Source: Nocardioides sp. (GTDB lineage Bacteria; Actinomycetota; Actinomycetes; Propionibacteriales; Nocardioidaceae). From it: 7,831 nt of DNA. The stretch is taken from the NCBI GenBank assembly GCA_021166815.1, contig JAJPEO010000175.1, positions 1 to 7,831 of the forward strand, written 5' to 3'. Under the pieces are notes generated by a model, which saw only the letters and a program-made list of their open reading frames with translations, searched no databases and was not told the DNA's origin. Below are positions 1 through 7,018 of the stretch, one piece after another (position 1 is the first letter of the stretch; each line of letters begins with the position of its first letter). The translations under genes were made by a program, and so were the position numbers.

Positions 1-2
1 CG

Positions 3-2012
3 ACCTCGCGACGCCTGTTCGAGACACGCGGGGCCTGTCACTTCGGCAGCCCGGACAAGGACCCCGACGTACGCCTCCGCGTGCTCGAGGACGCCGGTCG
101 CCTCGCCATCCCGTTCACGACGGGACTCCTGGTCGGGATCGGCGAGACCACGCAAGAACGTGCGGACTCGATCCTCGCCCTGCGCAAGGTCGCGCGACAG
201 TATCGGCACATCCAGGAAGTCATCGTCCAGAACTTCCTGGCCAAGCAGTCGACAGCGATGCGCCACCAACCCGACCTGGACATCGACGAGTACGTCGCCG
301 CCATCGCCACCACTCGAGTCGTGCTCGGCCCGGCGATCCGGATCCAGGCGCCGCCGAACCTCACGAGCAGCGACGAGCTGGCCAGGCTCCTCGCCGCAGG
401 CATCGACGACTGGGGCGGGATCTCCCCAGTGACCCCCGACCACGTCAACCCCGAGCGCCCGTGGCCGCTGGCTGAGGACCTGGAGCGGCTGTGCCGCGAA
501 GTGGGCGTCACCCTGCGTGAACGGCTGGCCGTGCACCCGGAGTACGTCCTCCAGGACCAGTGGATCGACCCGCGTGTGCGCCCCCACGTCAGTGCGCTCG
601 CCGATGCCGACGGGTTCGCCCGGTCCCATGTCCGTCCGGTCGGGATTCCGTGGCAGGAGCCCGCGACGGCCCTGCTGGACCAGGGGCGTACGGACCTGCA
701 CGTGGGCATCGACGTCGAGGGCAGGCGCAGCGAGCGGCGCGGCGACTTCGACGACGTCTACGGGGACTGGGAGGAGCTGGCGCAGTCCGTGCGATCCGCC
801 GAGACCCGTCGCGCCGTGTCGCTGCCCACCGAGACGGGCACCATGCGGCCCGAGTTCGTGGCTGCTCTCTCGCGCGCCGCCGACGGGCATCGCCCCGACG
901 TCGACGAGACCATCACGCTCCTCGAGGCACTCGAGGGGCCGGAGCTGGACGCGCTGGCAGGCCTGGCCGACGACGTCCGACGAGATGTGGTGGGTGACGA
1001 GATCACATTCGTCGTGACACGCAACATCAACTTCACCAACGTCTGCTACGTCGGATGCCGCTTCTGTGCCTTCGCGCAGCGCAAGACCGACGTGGACGCC
1101 TACAGCCTGTCCCTGCAACAGGTCGCCGACCGGGCGGCACAGGCATGGGACGTCGGCGCGACCGAGGTGTGCGTGCAGGGCGGCATCCACCCGGACCTGC
1201 CCGGCACCGGGTACTTCGACCTGGCCGGGGCGATCAAGTCAGCCGCACCGGAGATCCACCTCCACGCGTTCTCACCGATGGAGGTGGTCAACGGGGCGAG
1301 CCGAGCCGGCCTCAGCATCCCCGAATGGCTCGCCGCGGCTCGGGACGCAGGACTCGACTCGATCCCCGGCACCGCGGCCGAGATCCTCGACGACGAGGTC
1401 CGGTGGATCCTCACCAAGGGAAAGCTGCCGACCGCAAGCTGGGTCGACGTGATCAGCACGGCACACGACCTCGGCATCCCCACCACGTCGACGATGATGT
1501 ACGGCCACGTCGACGAGCCTCGCCACTGGGCGGCTCACCTGCACCTGATCGCAGAGATCCAACGCGAACACGGAGGGTTCACCGAGTTCGTGCCACTTCC
1601 GTTCGTGCACACCAGCTCACCCATCTACCTCGCAGGCATCGCACGCCCGGGCCCCACGGCCCGCGAGAACAGGGCGGTCCATGCCGTGGCCCGGATCGTC
1701 CTGCGCGGACTCATCGACAACATCCAGGCCAGCTGGGTCAAGATGCCGCCGCCGATGATCCGTGCACTCCTGCGGGGAGGGGTCAACGACCTCGGCGGCA
1801 CGCTGATGGAGGAGACCATCAGCCGGATGGCCGGCTCCCAGGAGGGCAGCGCCAAGTCCCTCTCCGAGTTCAGGGAGATCGCCGACTCGGTGGGCCGCCC
1901 GCTGCGCCAACGCACCACGACCTACGGCGAGGTGGACATCGATCGAGAACGCCTCGCCGAGGAGTCGGGCGGCATCCTGCCGATGCACGCGCTGCCGCTC
2001 CTCACGCGCTGA
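3..2012 (+). CDS. fbiC: FbiC, F420 deazaflavin (Fo) synthase, C-terminal 669 residues (5' partial)
   Basis: Radical SAM enzyme making Fo, the deazaflavin core of F420: the CofH half joins tyrosine-derived 4-hydroxybenzyl to 5-amino-6-ribitylaminouracil, and the CofG half closes the ring. The frame is open from the window edge, and the GTG at 81 is an internal valine because family-like sequence (HFGSPDKDP) precedes it. Visible residues 1 to about 190 are the end of CofG, with [13 protein letters not shown] and [20 protein letters not shown]; its CxxxCxxC cluster lies upstream of the window. The CofH half is complete: CxxxCxxC at visible residues 348, 352 and 355 (bases 1044-1067), [13 protein letters not shown], and [18 protein letters not shown] full family protein is about 850 residues, so roughly 180 are missing. 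Third codon positions are less strictly G/C than in neighbouring genes, and one conserved stretch reads VKMPPPM. Family call is very secure. Confidence 0.97.
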   Translation, partial: TSRRLFETRGACHFGSPDKDPDVRLRVLEDAGRLAIPFTTGLLVGIGETTQERADSILALRKVARQYRHIQEVIVQNFLAKQSTAMRHQPDLDIDEYVAAIATTRVVLGPAIRIQAPPNLTSSDELARLLAAGIDDWGGISPVTPDHVNPERPWPLAEDLERLCREVGVTLRERLAVHPEYVLQDQWIDPRVRPHVSALADADGFARSHVRPVGIPWQEPATALLDQGRTDLHVGIDVEGRRSERRGDFDDVYGDWEELAQSVRSAETRRAVSLPTETGTMRPEFVAALSRAADGHRPDVDETITLLEALEGPELDALAGLADDVRRDVVGDEITFVVTRNINFTNVCYVGCRFCAFAQRKTDVDAYSLSLQQVADRAAQAWDVGATEVCVQGGIHPDLPGTGYFDLAGAIKSAAPEIHLHAFSPMEVVNGASRAGLSIPEWLAAARDAGLDSIPGTAAEILDDEVRWILTKGKLPTASWVDVISTAHDLGIPTTSTMMYGHVDEPRHWAAHLHLIAEIQREHGGFTEFVPLPFVHTSSPIYLAGIARPGPTARENRAVHAVARIVLRGLIDNIQASWVKMPPPMIRALLRGGVNDLGGTLMEETISRMAGSQEGSAKSLSEFREIADSVGRPLRQRTTTYGEVDIDRERLAEESGGILPMHALPLLTR

Positions 2013-2078
2013 GGGGGCGCCGGCGGTGCCACGGCTCCCCGGTCGTCCTCGGCTCCTCGGCGCCCCGGGAAAGGGAAA

Positions 2079-2105
2079 GGCCCCCGACCACATCGGTCGG
2101 GGGCC
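2079..2105. terminator. Hairpin terminator between convergent fbiC and cysN
   Basis: A perfect 11-bp inverted repeat (GGCCCCCGACC and its complement) encloses a 5-base loop, ACATC. It begins 12 bases past the cysN stop on the minus strand, where the stem is followed by TTTCCCTTTCCC, a moderately T-rich tail. On the plus strand it lies 66 bases past the fbiC stop with no T tract. It therefore looks like the cysDN terminator that may also stop fbiC transcripts. A second, weaker pairing (2014-2022 with 2058-2066, 9 bp, 35-base loop) lies closer to fbiC and might help on that side. Confidence 0.8.
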
Positions 2106-2117
2106 TCGCTCGTCGGC

Positions 2118-3413
2118 TCAGGAGCCGGAGTTGATCATGCCGGCGCCGACGGTGACGCCGGTCGCCTCGTCGATCAGGATGAACGAGCCGGTGGTGCGGT
2201 TCTTGGAGTACGGGTCGCACAGCAGCGGCACCGTGGTGCGCAGCTGGACGCGGCCGATCTCGTTGAGGCCGAGCTCGCCGGCCTCCTGGTCGCGGTGCAG
2301 CGTGTTGATGTCGAGGCGGTACTGGACGTCCTTGACCATCGCGCGGCCCGTGCGGGTCGTGTGCTTGATGGCGAGCTTCTGGCGCGGGCGCAGCGGCTCG
2401 TTGGTCATCCAGCAGATCATCGCGTCGATGTCCTGGCTGGGCTTCGGCGCGTTCTTGGGACGCGCGATCATGTCGCCGCGGCTGACGTCGATGTCGTCCT
2501 CGAGGTGCACGGTGACCGACATGGGCGGGAACGCCTCGGGGATCTCCTTGTCGAAGAGCTCGATCTTCTTGATCCTCGACGGCAGGCCGCTGGGCAGCGC
2601 CACGACCTCGTCACCGGGCTTGAGGACGCCACCGGCGACCTGGCCGGCGTAGCCGCGGTAGTCGTGGTACTCGTCGGACTTCGGTCGGATGACGTACTGG
2701 ACCGGGAAGCGGACGTCCTGCAGGTCGCGGTCGGAGGCCACGTGGACGTGCTCGAGGTGGTGCATCAGCGTCGGGCCGTGGTACCACGGCGTGTTCTCCG
2801 AGCGGTTGACCACGTTGTCGCCCTGCAGCGCCGAGATCGGGATGACCTCGAGGTCGGGCACGTTGAGCTTGGTCGCGAACTGCGTGAACTCGTTGTGGAT
2901 CTTCTCGTAGACCTTCTCGTCCCAGTCGACGAGGTCCATCTTGTTGACCGCCAGCACCAGGTGGGGCACGCGCAGCAGCGAGAGCAGCACCGCGTGGCGG
3001 CGCGACTGCTCGGTCAGGCCGTGGCGGGCGTCGACCAGCACCAGGCCCAGGTCGGCGGTCGAGGCGCCGGTGACCATGTTGCGGGTGTACTGGATGTGGC
3101 CGGGGGTGTCGGCGATGATGAACTTGCGCGACGGGGTCGCGAAGTAGCGGTACGCGACATCGATCGTGATGCCCTGCTCGCGCTCGGAGCGCAGGCCGTC
3201 GGTGAGCAGCGCGAGGTCGGTGTAGCTGTAGCCCTTGGACTGGCTGGTGGACTCCACGGCCTCGAGCTGGTCCTCGAAGATCGCCTTCGAGTCGAGCAGC
3301 AGGCGGCCGATGAGGGTCGACTTGCCGTCGTCGACCGACCCGGCGGTCGCGAAGCGCAGCATGTCCATGGGAGCGCGGCCCTCGTGGGGCTCGGTGGTGG
3401 CCATCTCGGGCAT
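2118..3413 (-). CDS. cysN: CysN, sulfate adenylyltransferase subunit 1 (GTPase)
   Basis: GTP-hydrolysing subunit of ATP sulfurylase. With CysD it couples GTP hydrolysis to sulfate + ATP -> APS + PPi in the cytoplasm. The 431 residues start with an EF-Tu-like GTPase domain: G1 GSVDDGKST at 25-33, switch region GITIDVAYRYF at 81-91, DTPGH at 102-106, NKMD at 157-160, then SAL. Translation-factor-type beta-barrel domains should follow. The chain ends without an APS kinase domain, so this is stand-alone CysN and not a CysNC fusion. The start at 3413 is supported by AAGGAGGG nine bases upstream and by the one-base TGATG overlap with the cysD stop, which implies translational coupling. Third codon positions are almost all G or C. 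Confidence 0.97.
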   Translation of the reverse strand: MPEMATTEPHEGRAPMDMLRFATAGSVDDGKSTLIGRLLLDSKAIFEDQLEAVESTSQSKGYSYTDLALLTDGLRSEREQGITIDVAYRYFATPSRKFIIADTPGHIQYTRNMVTGASTADLGLVLVDARHGLTEQSRRHAVLLSLLRVPHLVLAVNKMDLVDWDEKVYEKIHNEFTQFATKLNVPDLEVIPISALQGDNVVNRSENTPWYHGPTLMHHLEHVHVASDRDLQDVRFPVQYVIRPKSDEYHDYRGYAGQVAGGVLKPGDEVVALPSGLPSRIKKIELFDKEIPEAFPPMSVTVHLEDDIDVSRGDMIARPKNAPKPSQDIDAMICWMTNEPLRPRQKLAIKHTTRTGRAMVKDVQYRLDINTLHRDQEAGELGLNEIGRVQLRTTVPLLCDPYSKNRTTGSFILIDEATGVTVGAGMINSGS

Positions 3414-4327
3414 CAGAAGTAGCCCTCCTTCTTGCGGTCTTCCATGGCGGCCTCGGAGAACTTGTCGTCACCACGGGTGGCGCCGCGCTCGGTGACCCTG
3501 GCCACCGCGATCTCGTCGATGATCTTCTCGATGGTGTCGGCCTCCGACTCCACCGAACCGGTCAGCGACTTGTCGCCGACGGTGCGGAACCGGACCAGCT
3601 TGCGCTCCACGGTCTCGCCATCGCGCGGCTGCACCGCGTCGGAGACCGAGAGCCACATGCCGTCACGCTTGATGACGTCGCGCTCGTGGGCGTAGTAGAT
3701 CGAGGGGATCTCGATGCCCTCGCGGCCGATGTAGTGCCAGATGTCAAGCTCGGTCCAGTTCGACAGCGGGAAGATGCGCATGTGCTCGCCGGCGTGGATG
3801 CGGCCGTTGTAGAGGCTCCACAGCTCGGGGCGCTGGTTCTTGGGGTCCCACTGGCCGAAGTCGTCGCGGTGGGAGTAGACGCGCTCCTTGGCGCGGGCCT
3901 TCTCCTCGTCGCGGCGGCCACCACCGAAGGCGGCGGTGAAGCCGTGCTCCTCGATGGCGTTGAGCAGCGTGCCGATCTGGAGGCGGTTGCGCGAGGTCTT
4001 GCCGTCGTCGACGACGACGCCGTTGGCGATCGCGTCGTCGACGCTCGCGACGATCATCCGGACGCCCAGGCGGTTGACCCAGTTGTCACGGGTCTCCAGG
4101 ACCTCGGCGAAGTCCAGGCCGGTGTCGACCTGCATCAGCGGGAACGGGACCTTCGCCGGGAAGAACGCCTTCTCCGCCAGGCGGAGCATCACGATGGAGT
4201 CCTTGCCGCCGGAGAAGAGGAGGACGGGCTTCTCGAACTCGGAAGCGACCTCACGGAAGATGTGGATCGACTCGGCCTCGAGCTGGTCGAGCTGACTGAG
4301 CTGGTAGTCGGCGTGGGTTTGAGTCAT
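3413..4327 (-). CDS. cysD: CysD, sulfate adenylyltransferase subunit 2
   Basis: Catalytic subunit of ATP sulfurylase, an ATP pyrophosphatase (PP-loop) family enzyme that adenylates sulfate to APS together with CysN. With the ATG at 4327 the protein has 304 residues, the usual CysD length. The PP-loop SGGKDS is at 39-44, preceded by the typical N-terminus YQLSQLDQLEAESIHIFRE. Downstream are FGGGRRDEEKARAKERVYS, the FGQWDPKNQRPELW stretch and LSNWTELDIWHYI, all hallmarks of the family. An in-frame ATG at 4366 would add 13 residues unlike CysD, has no ribosome binding site, and would overlap the candidate -10 element, so 4327 is preferred; GAGAGG lies 13 bases before it, a rather long spacing. 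It is the first gene of the cysDN operon. NodP-type homologues are similar, but nothing here points to nodulation-factor sulfation. Confidence 0.97.
   Translation of the reverse strand: MTQTHADYQLSQLDQLEAESIHIFREVASEFEKPVLLFSGGKDSIVMLRLAEKAFFPAKVPFPLMQVDTGLDFAEVLETRDNWVNRLGVRMIVASVDDAIANGVVVDDGKTSRNRLQIGTLLNAIEEHGFTAAFGGGRRDEEKARAKERVYSHRDDFGQWDPKNQRPELWSLYNGRIHAGEHMRIFPLSNWTELDIWHYIGREGIEIPSIYYAHERDVIKRDGMWLSVSDAVQPRDGETVERKLVRFRTVGDKSLTGSVESEADTIEKIIDEIAVARVTERGATRGDDKFSEAAMEDRKKEGYF
3423..3430 (-). promoter_or_regulatory. Strong ribosome binding site for cysN
   Basis: On the minus strand AAGGAGGG lies nine bases before the ATG at 3413, inside the last codons of cysD. It fixes the cysN start and suggests re-initiation or independent loading of ribosomes at the cysD/cysN junction, suiting two subunits of one complex. 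Confidence 0.7.
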
Positions 4328-4364
4328 GGCTGGGCAGATGCCTCTCGTCGGGACAGCAACCCAC

Positions 4365-4398
4365 ATGGTAGCGAGCAGCGACCTGACCTCGAATTCGA
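4365..4398 (-). promoter_or_regulatory. Candidate cysDN promoter with palindrome over the -35 region
   Basis: The gap between dtd and cysD is 97 to 99 bp. On the minus strand, TACCAT (4370-4365) fits the loose actinobacterial -10 pattern TANNNT and would start the transcript about 30 bases before the cysD ATG at 4327. A perfect 10-bp palindrome, TCGAATTCGA (4389-4398), lies 18 bases upstream of it, where a -35 box would be; the match to TTGACA there is poor. A regulator binding the palindrome could control transcription, but this is inference from position alone. Confidence 0.3.
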
Positions 4399-4426
4399 CC
4401 GGCTCGCCGCGCCGGGGGCACCCGCC

Positions 4427-4861
4427 TCAGGGTGAGTCGAGGATCACCGTGATCGGGCCGTCGTTGACGCTCGCCACCCGCATGTCCGCGCCGAACACGC
4501 CCCGCTCCACGTGGGCCCCGAGCCGCTCCAGCGCCTCGCAGACGGAGTCGTACAGGGGCTCGCTGACGCTGCCGGGGGCGGCCGCCTGCCACGTGGGGCG
4601 GCGACCCTTGCGGGCGTCGCCGTACAGGGTGAACTGGCTGACCACGAGGACCGGGGCGTCGGCGCCCCGGTCGGACAGGCTCTGCTCGTCGCGGAGCAGG
4701 CGCAGGTCCCAGACCTTGCGGGCCGTCCACTCGACCTCGGCCGGGCCGTCGTCGTGGGTGACGCCGAGGTAGACCAGCAGGCCGGGTCCGTCGATCGCTC
4801 CCACGACCTCGCCGTCGACGGTGACCTCGGCGCTCAGCACTCGCTGGATGACGGCTCGCAT
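4427..4861 (-). CDS. dtd: Dtd, D-aminoacyl-tRNA deacylase
   Basis: Hydrolyses D-amino acids (and glycine mischarged on tRNA-Ala) from tRNA, a proofreading step in translation that acts as a homodimer in the cytoplasm. The 144-residue length and the start MRAVIQRV are standard. Both active-site motifs are intact: SQFTLYGD at 75-82 and NDGPIT at 133-138, which holds the Gly-cisPro pair (135-136). GVFGADM precedes the second motif as usual. The ATG at 4861 is chosen because an in-frame GTG at 4888 adds nine non-family residues and would overlap the neighbouring gene. No clear ribosome binding site is visible. Its start is only 17 bp from the divergent BKACE start, so its promoter must lie in that gene or the message must be nearly leaderless. 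It lies upstream of cysDN on the same strand and could read into it, but has no obvious functional link. Confidence 0.95.
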   Translation of the reverse strand: MRAVIQRVLSAEVTVDGEVVGAIDGPGLLVYLGVTHDDGPAEVEWTARKVWDLRLLRDEQSLSDRGADAPVLVVSQFTLYGDARKGRRPTWQAAAPGSVSEPLYDSVCEALERLGAHVERGVFGADMRVASVNDGPITVILDSP

Positions 4862-4878
4862 GGTGCAAGGATGCCGCC

Positions 4879-5700
4879 ATGTCCTCACTCCTCGTCACCG
4901 TGGCCCCCACCGGGGCCGAGACCGCCAAGGCCGACTGCCCGCAGCTCCCCACCACCCCCGAGGAGATCGCGCGGACCGCCGCCGAGTGCGAGGCCGCCGG
5001 CGCGGCGATGATCCACCTCCACGTCCGCGACGGCGAGCACCAGCCGACCCTCGACCTCTCGCTGCTGCGCGAGTGGGTCGCCGCCGTGCGCGAGTCCTCG
5101 TCGCTCGTCGTCCAGCTCTCCACCGGCGGGTCGGTGCACGACCCGCTCGACCAGCGCCTGAAGGTGCTCGACGCCGAGCCCGACTCGTGCTCGCTGACGA
5201 TGGGTACGACCAACTTCGGCGACGACGTCTTCCTCAACCCCTGGCCGTTCGTGAAGGAGCTCTACCAGCTCGCCCTCGAGCGCGGCGTCGCGCCGGAGTT
5301 CGAGCTCTTCGACCTCGGGCAGGTGCACGCCCTGGGCCGGCTGATCCGCGAGTACGGCCCCCCGGTGGGCGGCCGCGCCCACGTCGACTTCGTGATGGGC
5401 GTGCCCGGCGGCATGCCCGGCACCGCCCCGGCGCTCGTCGCCGGAGTCCAGGCCCTCCCGCCCGAGGTCACCTCGTGGTCGGCCACCGGCATCGGGCGTA
5501 CGACCCTGTCCGTGGCCATGGCCTCGCTGTCCATGGGCGGGCACCTGCGCGTCGGCATGGAGGACGTCCTCACGATCAGCCGCGGGGTGCCTGTGGAGTC
5601 CAACGCGCAGCTGGTCGAGCGTGCCGTCGAGCTCGGGCGGCTCGCGCAGCGCGAGCCCATGACGCCTGCGGAGTGCCGGGAGCTGCTCGGGTTGGGGTGA
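4879..5700 (+). CDS. Beta-keto acid cleavage enzyme (BKACE, DUF849 family)
   Basis: BKACE proteins are metal-dependent TIM-barrel enzymes that cleave a beta-keto acid with acetyl-CoA, giving acetoacetate and a new acyl-CoA; the founding member is the 3-keto-5-aminohexanoate cleavage enzyme of lysine fermentation. The 273 residues fit the family. Zn ligands are visible as His46 and His48 (HLHVRD) and Glu228 in [10 protein letters not shown]; Arg224 and Asp229 match the catalytic Arg and Asp of that enzyme. The keto-acid-binding STGG is at 81-84 and EFELFD, with the conserved Glu142, at 140-145. The ATG at 4879 has AAGG eight bases upstream. No kamA/kamD/kdd-type lysine fermentation gene or CoA transferase is nearby, so the substrate cannot be assigned. 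The gene ends just before an intergenic repeat cluster. Confidence 0.93.
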   Translation: MSSLLVTVAPTGAETAKADCPQLPTTPEEIARTAAECEAAGAAMIHLHVRDGEHQPTLDLSLLREWVAAVRESSSLVVQLSTGGSVHDPLDQRLKVLDAEPDSCSLTMGTTNFGDDVFLNPWPFVKELYQLALERGVAPEFELFDLGQVHALGRLIREYGPPVGGRAHVDFVMGVPGGMPGTAPALVAGVQALPPEVTSWSATGIGRTTLSVAMASLSMGGHLRVGMEDVLTISRGVPVESNAQLVERAVELGRLAQREPMTPAECRELLGLG

Positions 5701-5726
5701 GCTCGGCTGGTTGTGGTCGGTCGGCC

Positions 5727-5762
5727 GGTCGGGCTTCGGGTCGGGCTTCGGGTCGGGCTTCG
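5727..5762. repeat. 12-bp tandem repeat, three perfect units
   Basis: GGTCGGGCTTCG occurs three times head to tail (5727-5738, 5739-5750, 5751-5762). A fourth copy is at 5803-5814, 52 bp after the third, as part of the larger duplication. It starts 26 bp after the BKACE stop. The pattern suggests slippage at the edge of the 52-bp unit. Confidence 0.9.
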
Positions 5763-5854
5763 GTCGGAATCACCGGATAACCCCCACTTCGCCAGGTTGT
5801 CGGGTCGGGCTTCGGTCGGAATCACCGGATAACCCCCACTGCGCCAGGTTGTCG
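5751..5854. repeat. 52-bp tandem direct repeat, two units
   Basis: Two adjacent 52-bp copies (5751-5802 and 5803-5854) differ at one base, T5789 versus G5841. Each runs from the 12-bp GGTCGGGCTTCG unit through the core GGAATCACCGGATAAC (5766-5781 and 5818-5833) to a CGCCAGGTTGTCG end. The unit length is not a multiple of three, so the frame changes between copies, which argues against a coding repeat. It lies between the convergent BKACE and TauE genes. Confidence 0.92.
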
Positions 5855-5940
5855 GCCGTTGCAACGGGGGCGAACCAGGAGAAGTGCGTCCGGGGGCGCG
5901 TGGATCGCCAGGTTGTCGGCCGTTGCAACGGGGACGAACC
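5842..5940. repeat. 35-bp direct repeat, two copies 64 bp apart, each with a palindrome
   Basis: Copies at 5842-5876 and 5906-5940 differ at one base (G5870 versus A5934). Both start with CGCCAGGTTGTCGG, which also ends the 52-bp unit, so this element and the 52-bp repeat are modular and share a border. Inside each is the perfect 12-bp palindrome CCGTTGCAACGG (5856-5867 and 5920-5931). Between the copies is a unique 29-bp stretch. Function unknown; a protein binding site or part of a small non-autonomous element are both possible. Confidence 0.9.
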
Positions 5941-5953
5941 CACCGCGCCGGGT

Positions 5954-5969
5954 GTTATCCGGTGATTCC
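5954..5969 (-). repeat. Inverted copy of the 16-bp repeat core
   Basis: GTTATCCGGTGATTCC is the exact reverse complement of the core at 5766-5781 and 5818-5833. The flanks are only partly similar, so this is a degenerate third unit in opposite orientation. With the second core it bounds a 152-bp segment (5818-5969) by perfect 16-bp inverted repeats, which could fold into a long-range stem or mark the ends of a small element. Confidence 0.88.
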
Positions 5970-5989
5970 CAACCGCCGCCCCCAGCCCG

Positions 5990-7018
5990 CTAGGACTCGT
6001 CGACCTTCTTCATCCCGATCAGGCCGGGACGGTAGGACGGGTCCTCCAGCTGGGCGATGGTGGGGGAGCCGAACATCGGCAGGCCCTGCGACTTGCGGAT
6101 GAAGCCCCACACGATGGGCATCAGCAGGAGCACCACGAGGCCGATGACGGCGATCAGCACGGGGTGGGTCTCGTCCTCGCCCGCGCCGAGCGGGGCCCAG
6201 CCGGCCTTGTCGAGCAGCGCGACGCCGCTCATGGTCAGCACCACGACGATGCCGCGGCGGATGTAGGACTGCGGGACTCGCGGGGCGAGGTAGGAGCCGA
6301 TGATCGTGCCGGGCACGGACCCCACGATCAGCGGGATCGTCAGCTCGAGGTTGAGGCCGTGGATCGCGATGTTGGAGATGGCCGCGGCCAGCACCAGGGG
6401 CACCGCCTGGACCAGGTCCGTGCCGACCAGCTTCACCGCGGACAGGCCGGGGTAGAGCATCAGCAGCGCGATCATGATGACCGAGCCGGAGCCCACCGAC
6501 GTCACGCCGACCAGCAGGCCGCCCAGGGCCCCCACGAGCAGGGTCGGGAGCGGGCGGATCCGGGGGTTGTCGTCGGGGTGGAAGCCGCGGCGCACGCGCA
6601 GGAGGTTGAGGTAGAGCCGGAAGGCGTACGTCGCCGCCGCGATCAGCAGCGCGAAGCCGATCGACATCTTGAGCACGTGCTCGAGCTGTGCGGGGGAGTC
6701 GGTGAGGGCCTTGACCAGGTGGGGGCCGAGGAGCGCCGTCGGGATCGACCCGATGATCAGCCACATCGCGAGCCTGAGGTTGGGCTCGCCCTCACGTTTG
6801 TGGACCACCGCGCCGCCGGTCTTGTAGACCGCGGCGGCGGTCAGGTCGGCGGTGACGATCGAGGCGGTGGAGAGCTTCAGGCCGAGTGCGCTGCCCAGGA
6901 AGATCAGCGCCGGGGTCATCAGTGCGCCGCCGCCCATGCCGGTCAGGCCGACGACGACGCCGACGACGAACCCCGCGATCGCGATCGCGAGGGCGGCCGT
7001 GGTGAAGAAGTCACCCAT
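5990..7018 (-). CDS. TauE/SafE family membrane transporter (sulfite exporter-like)
   Basis: Integral membrane protein of the TauE/SafE (DUF81) family, whose characterised members move sulfite, sulfoacetate or other small organic anions. The 342 residues begin with a hydrophobic helix leading into the family signature GLTGMGGGALMTPALIFLG. A second half-repeat has GALGGLLVGVTSVGSGSVIM, the matching glycine-rich motif. About eight or nine hydrophobic segments are visible, the last being LIAVIGLVVLLLMPIVWGF, followed by a charged tail of about 35 residues that makes it longer than the common 250 to 270-residue members. The ATG at 7018 has GGAGGAG eight bases upstream and overlaps the phosphatase stop by one base (TGATG); a GTG at 7021 is the only alternative. 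The link to APS kinase two genes upstream fits sulfur-anion transport, but substrate and direction are inference. Confidence 0.9.
   Translation of the reverse strand: MGDFFTTAALAIAIAGFVVGVVVGLTGMGGGALMTPALIFLGSALGLKLSTASIVTADLTAAAVYKTGGAVVHKREGEPNLRLAMWLIIGSIPTALLGPHLVKALTDSPAQLEHVLKMSIGFALLIAAATYAFRLYLNLLRVRRGFHPDDNPRIRPLPTLLVGALGGLLVGVTSVGSGSVIMIALLMLYPGLSAVKLVGTDLVQAVPLVLAAAISNIAIHGLNLELTIPLIVGSVPGTIIGSYLAPRVPQSYIRRGIVVVLTMSGVALLDKAGWAPLGAGEDETHPVLIAVIGLVVLLLMPIVWGFIRKSQGLPMFGSPTIAQLEDPSYRPGLIGMKKVDES

Noticed and set aside
1055..2134. Plus-strand open frame (359 codons) in another frame of fbiC
   Set aside because: Arg/Pro/Gly-rich shadow; the fbiC frame carries all the conserved motifs over the same bases.
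2295..3422. Long plus-strand open frame (375 codons) opposite cysN
   Set aside because: It is antisense to a well-supported gene, and its Val/Asp/Leu/Arg-rich translation is what strong G/C third positions produce on the opposite strand.
4327..4366. Upstream ATG at 4366 as the cysD start
   Set aside because: The 13 added residues do not resemble CysD, there is no ribosome binding site, and it would lie at the candidate -10 element.
4399..4415. Small hairpin CCGGC/GCCGG after dtd as a terminator
   Set aside because: Only a 5-bp stem with a 7-base loop and no T tract; such stems are expected by chance in DNA this GC-rich.
5262..5864. Minus-strand frame (200 codons) over the repeat cluster and the end of BKACE
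   Set aside because: Ser/Thr/Arg/Pro-rich, mostly antisense to BKACE, and the 52-bp unit shifts the frame, so the repeats are not a coding repeat.
5727..5969. Possible CRISPR array
   Set aside because: The repeats are tandem without regular unique spacers, unit lengths differ, and there is no cas gene.
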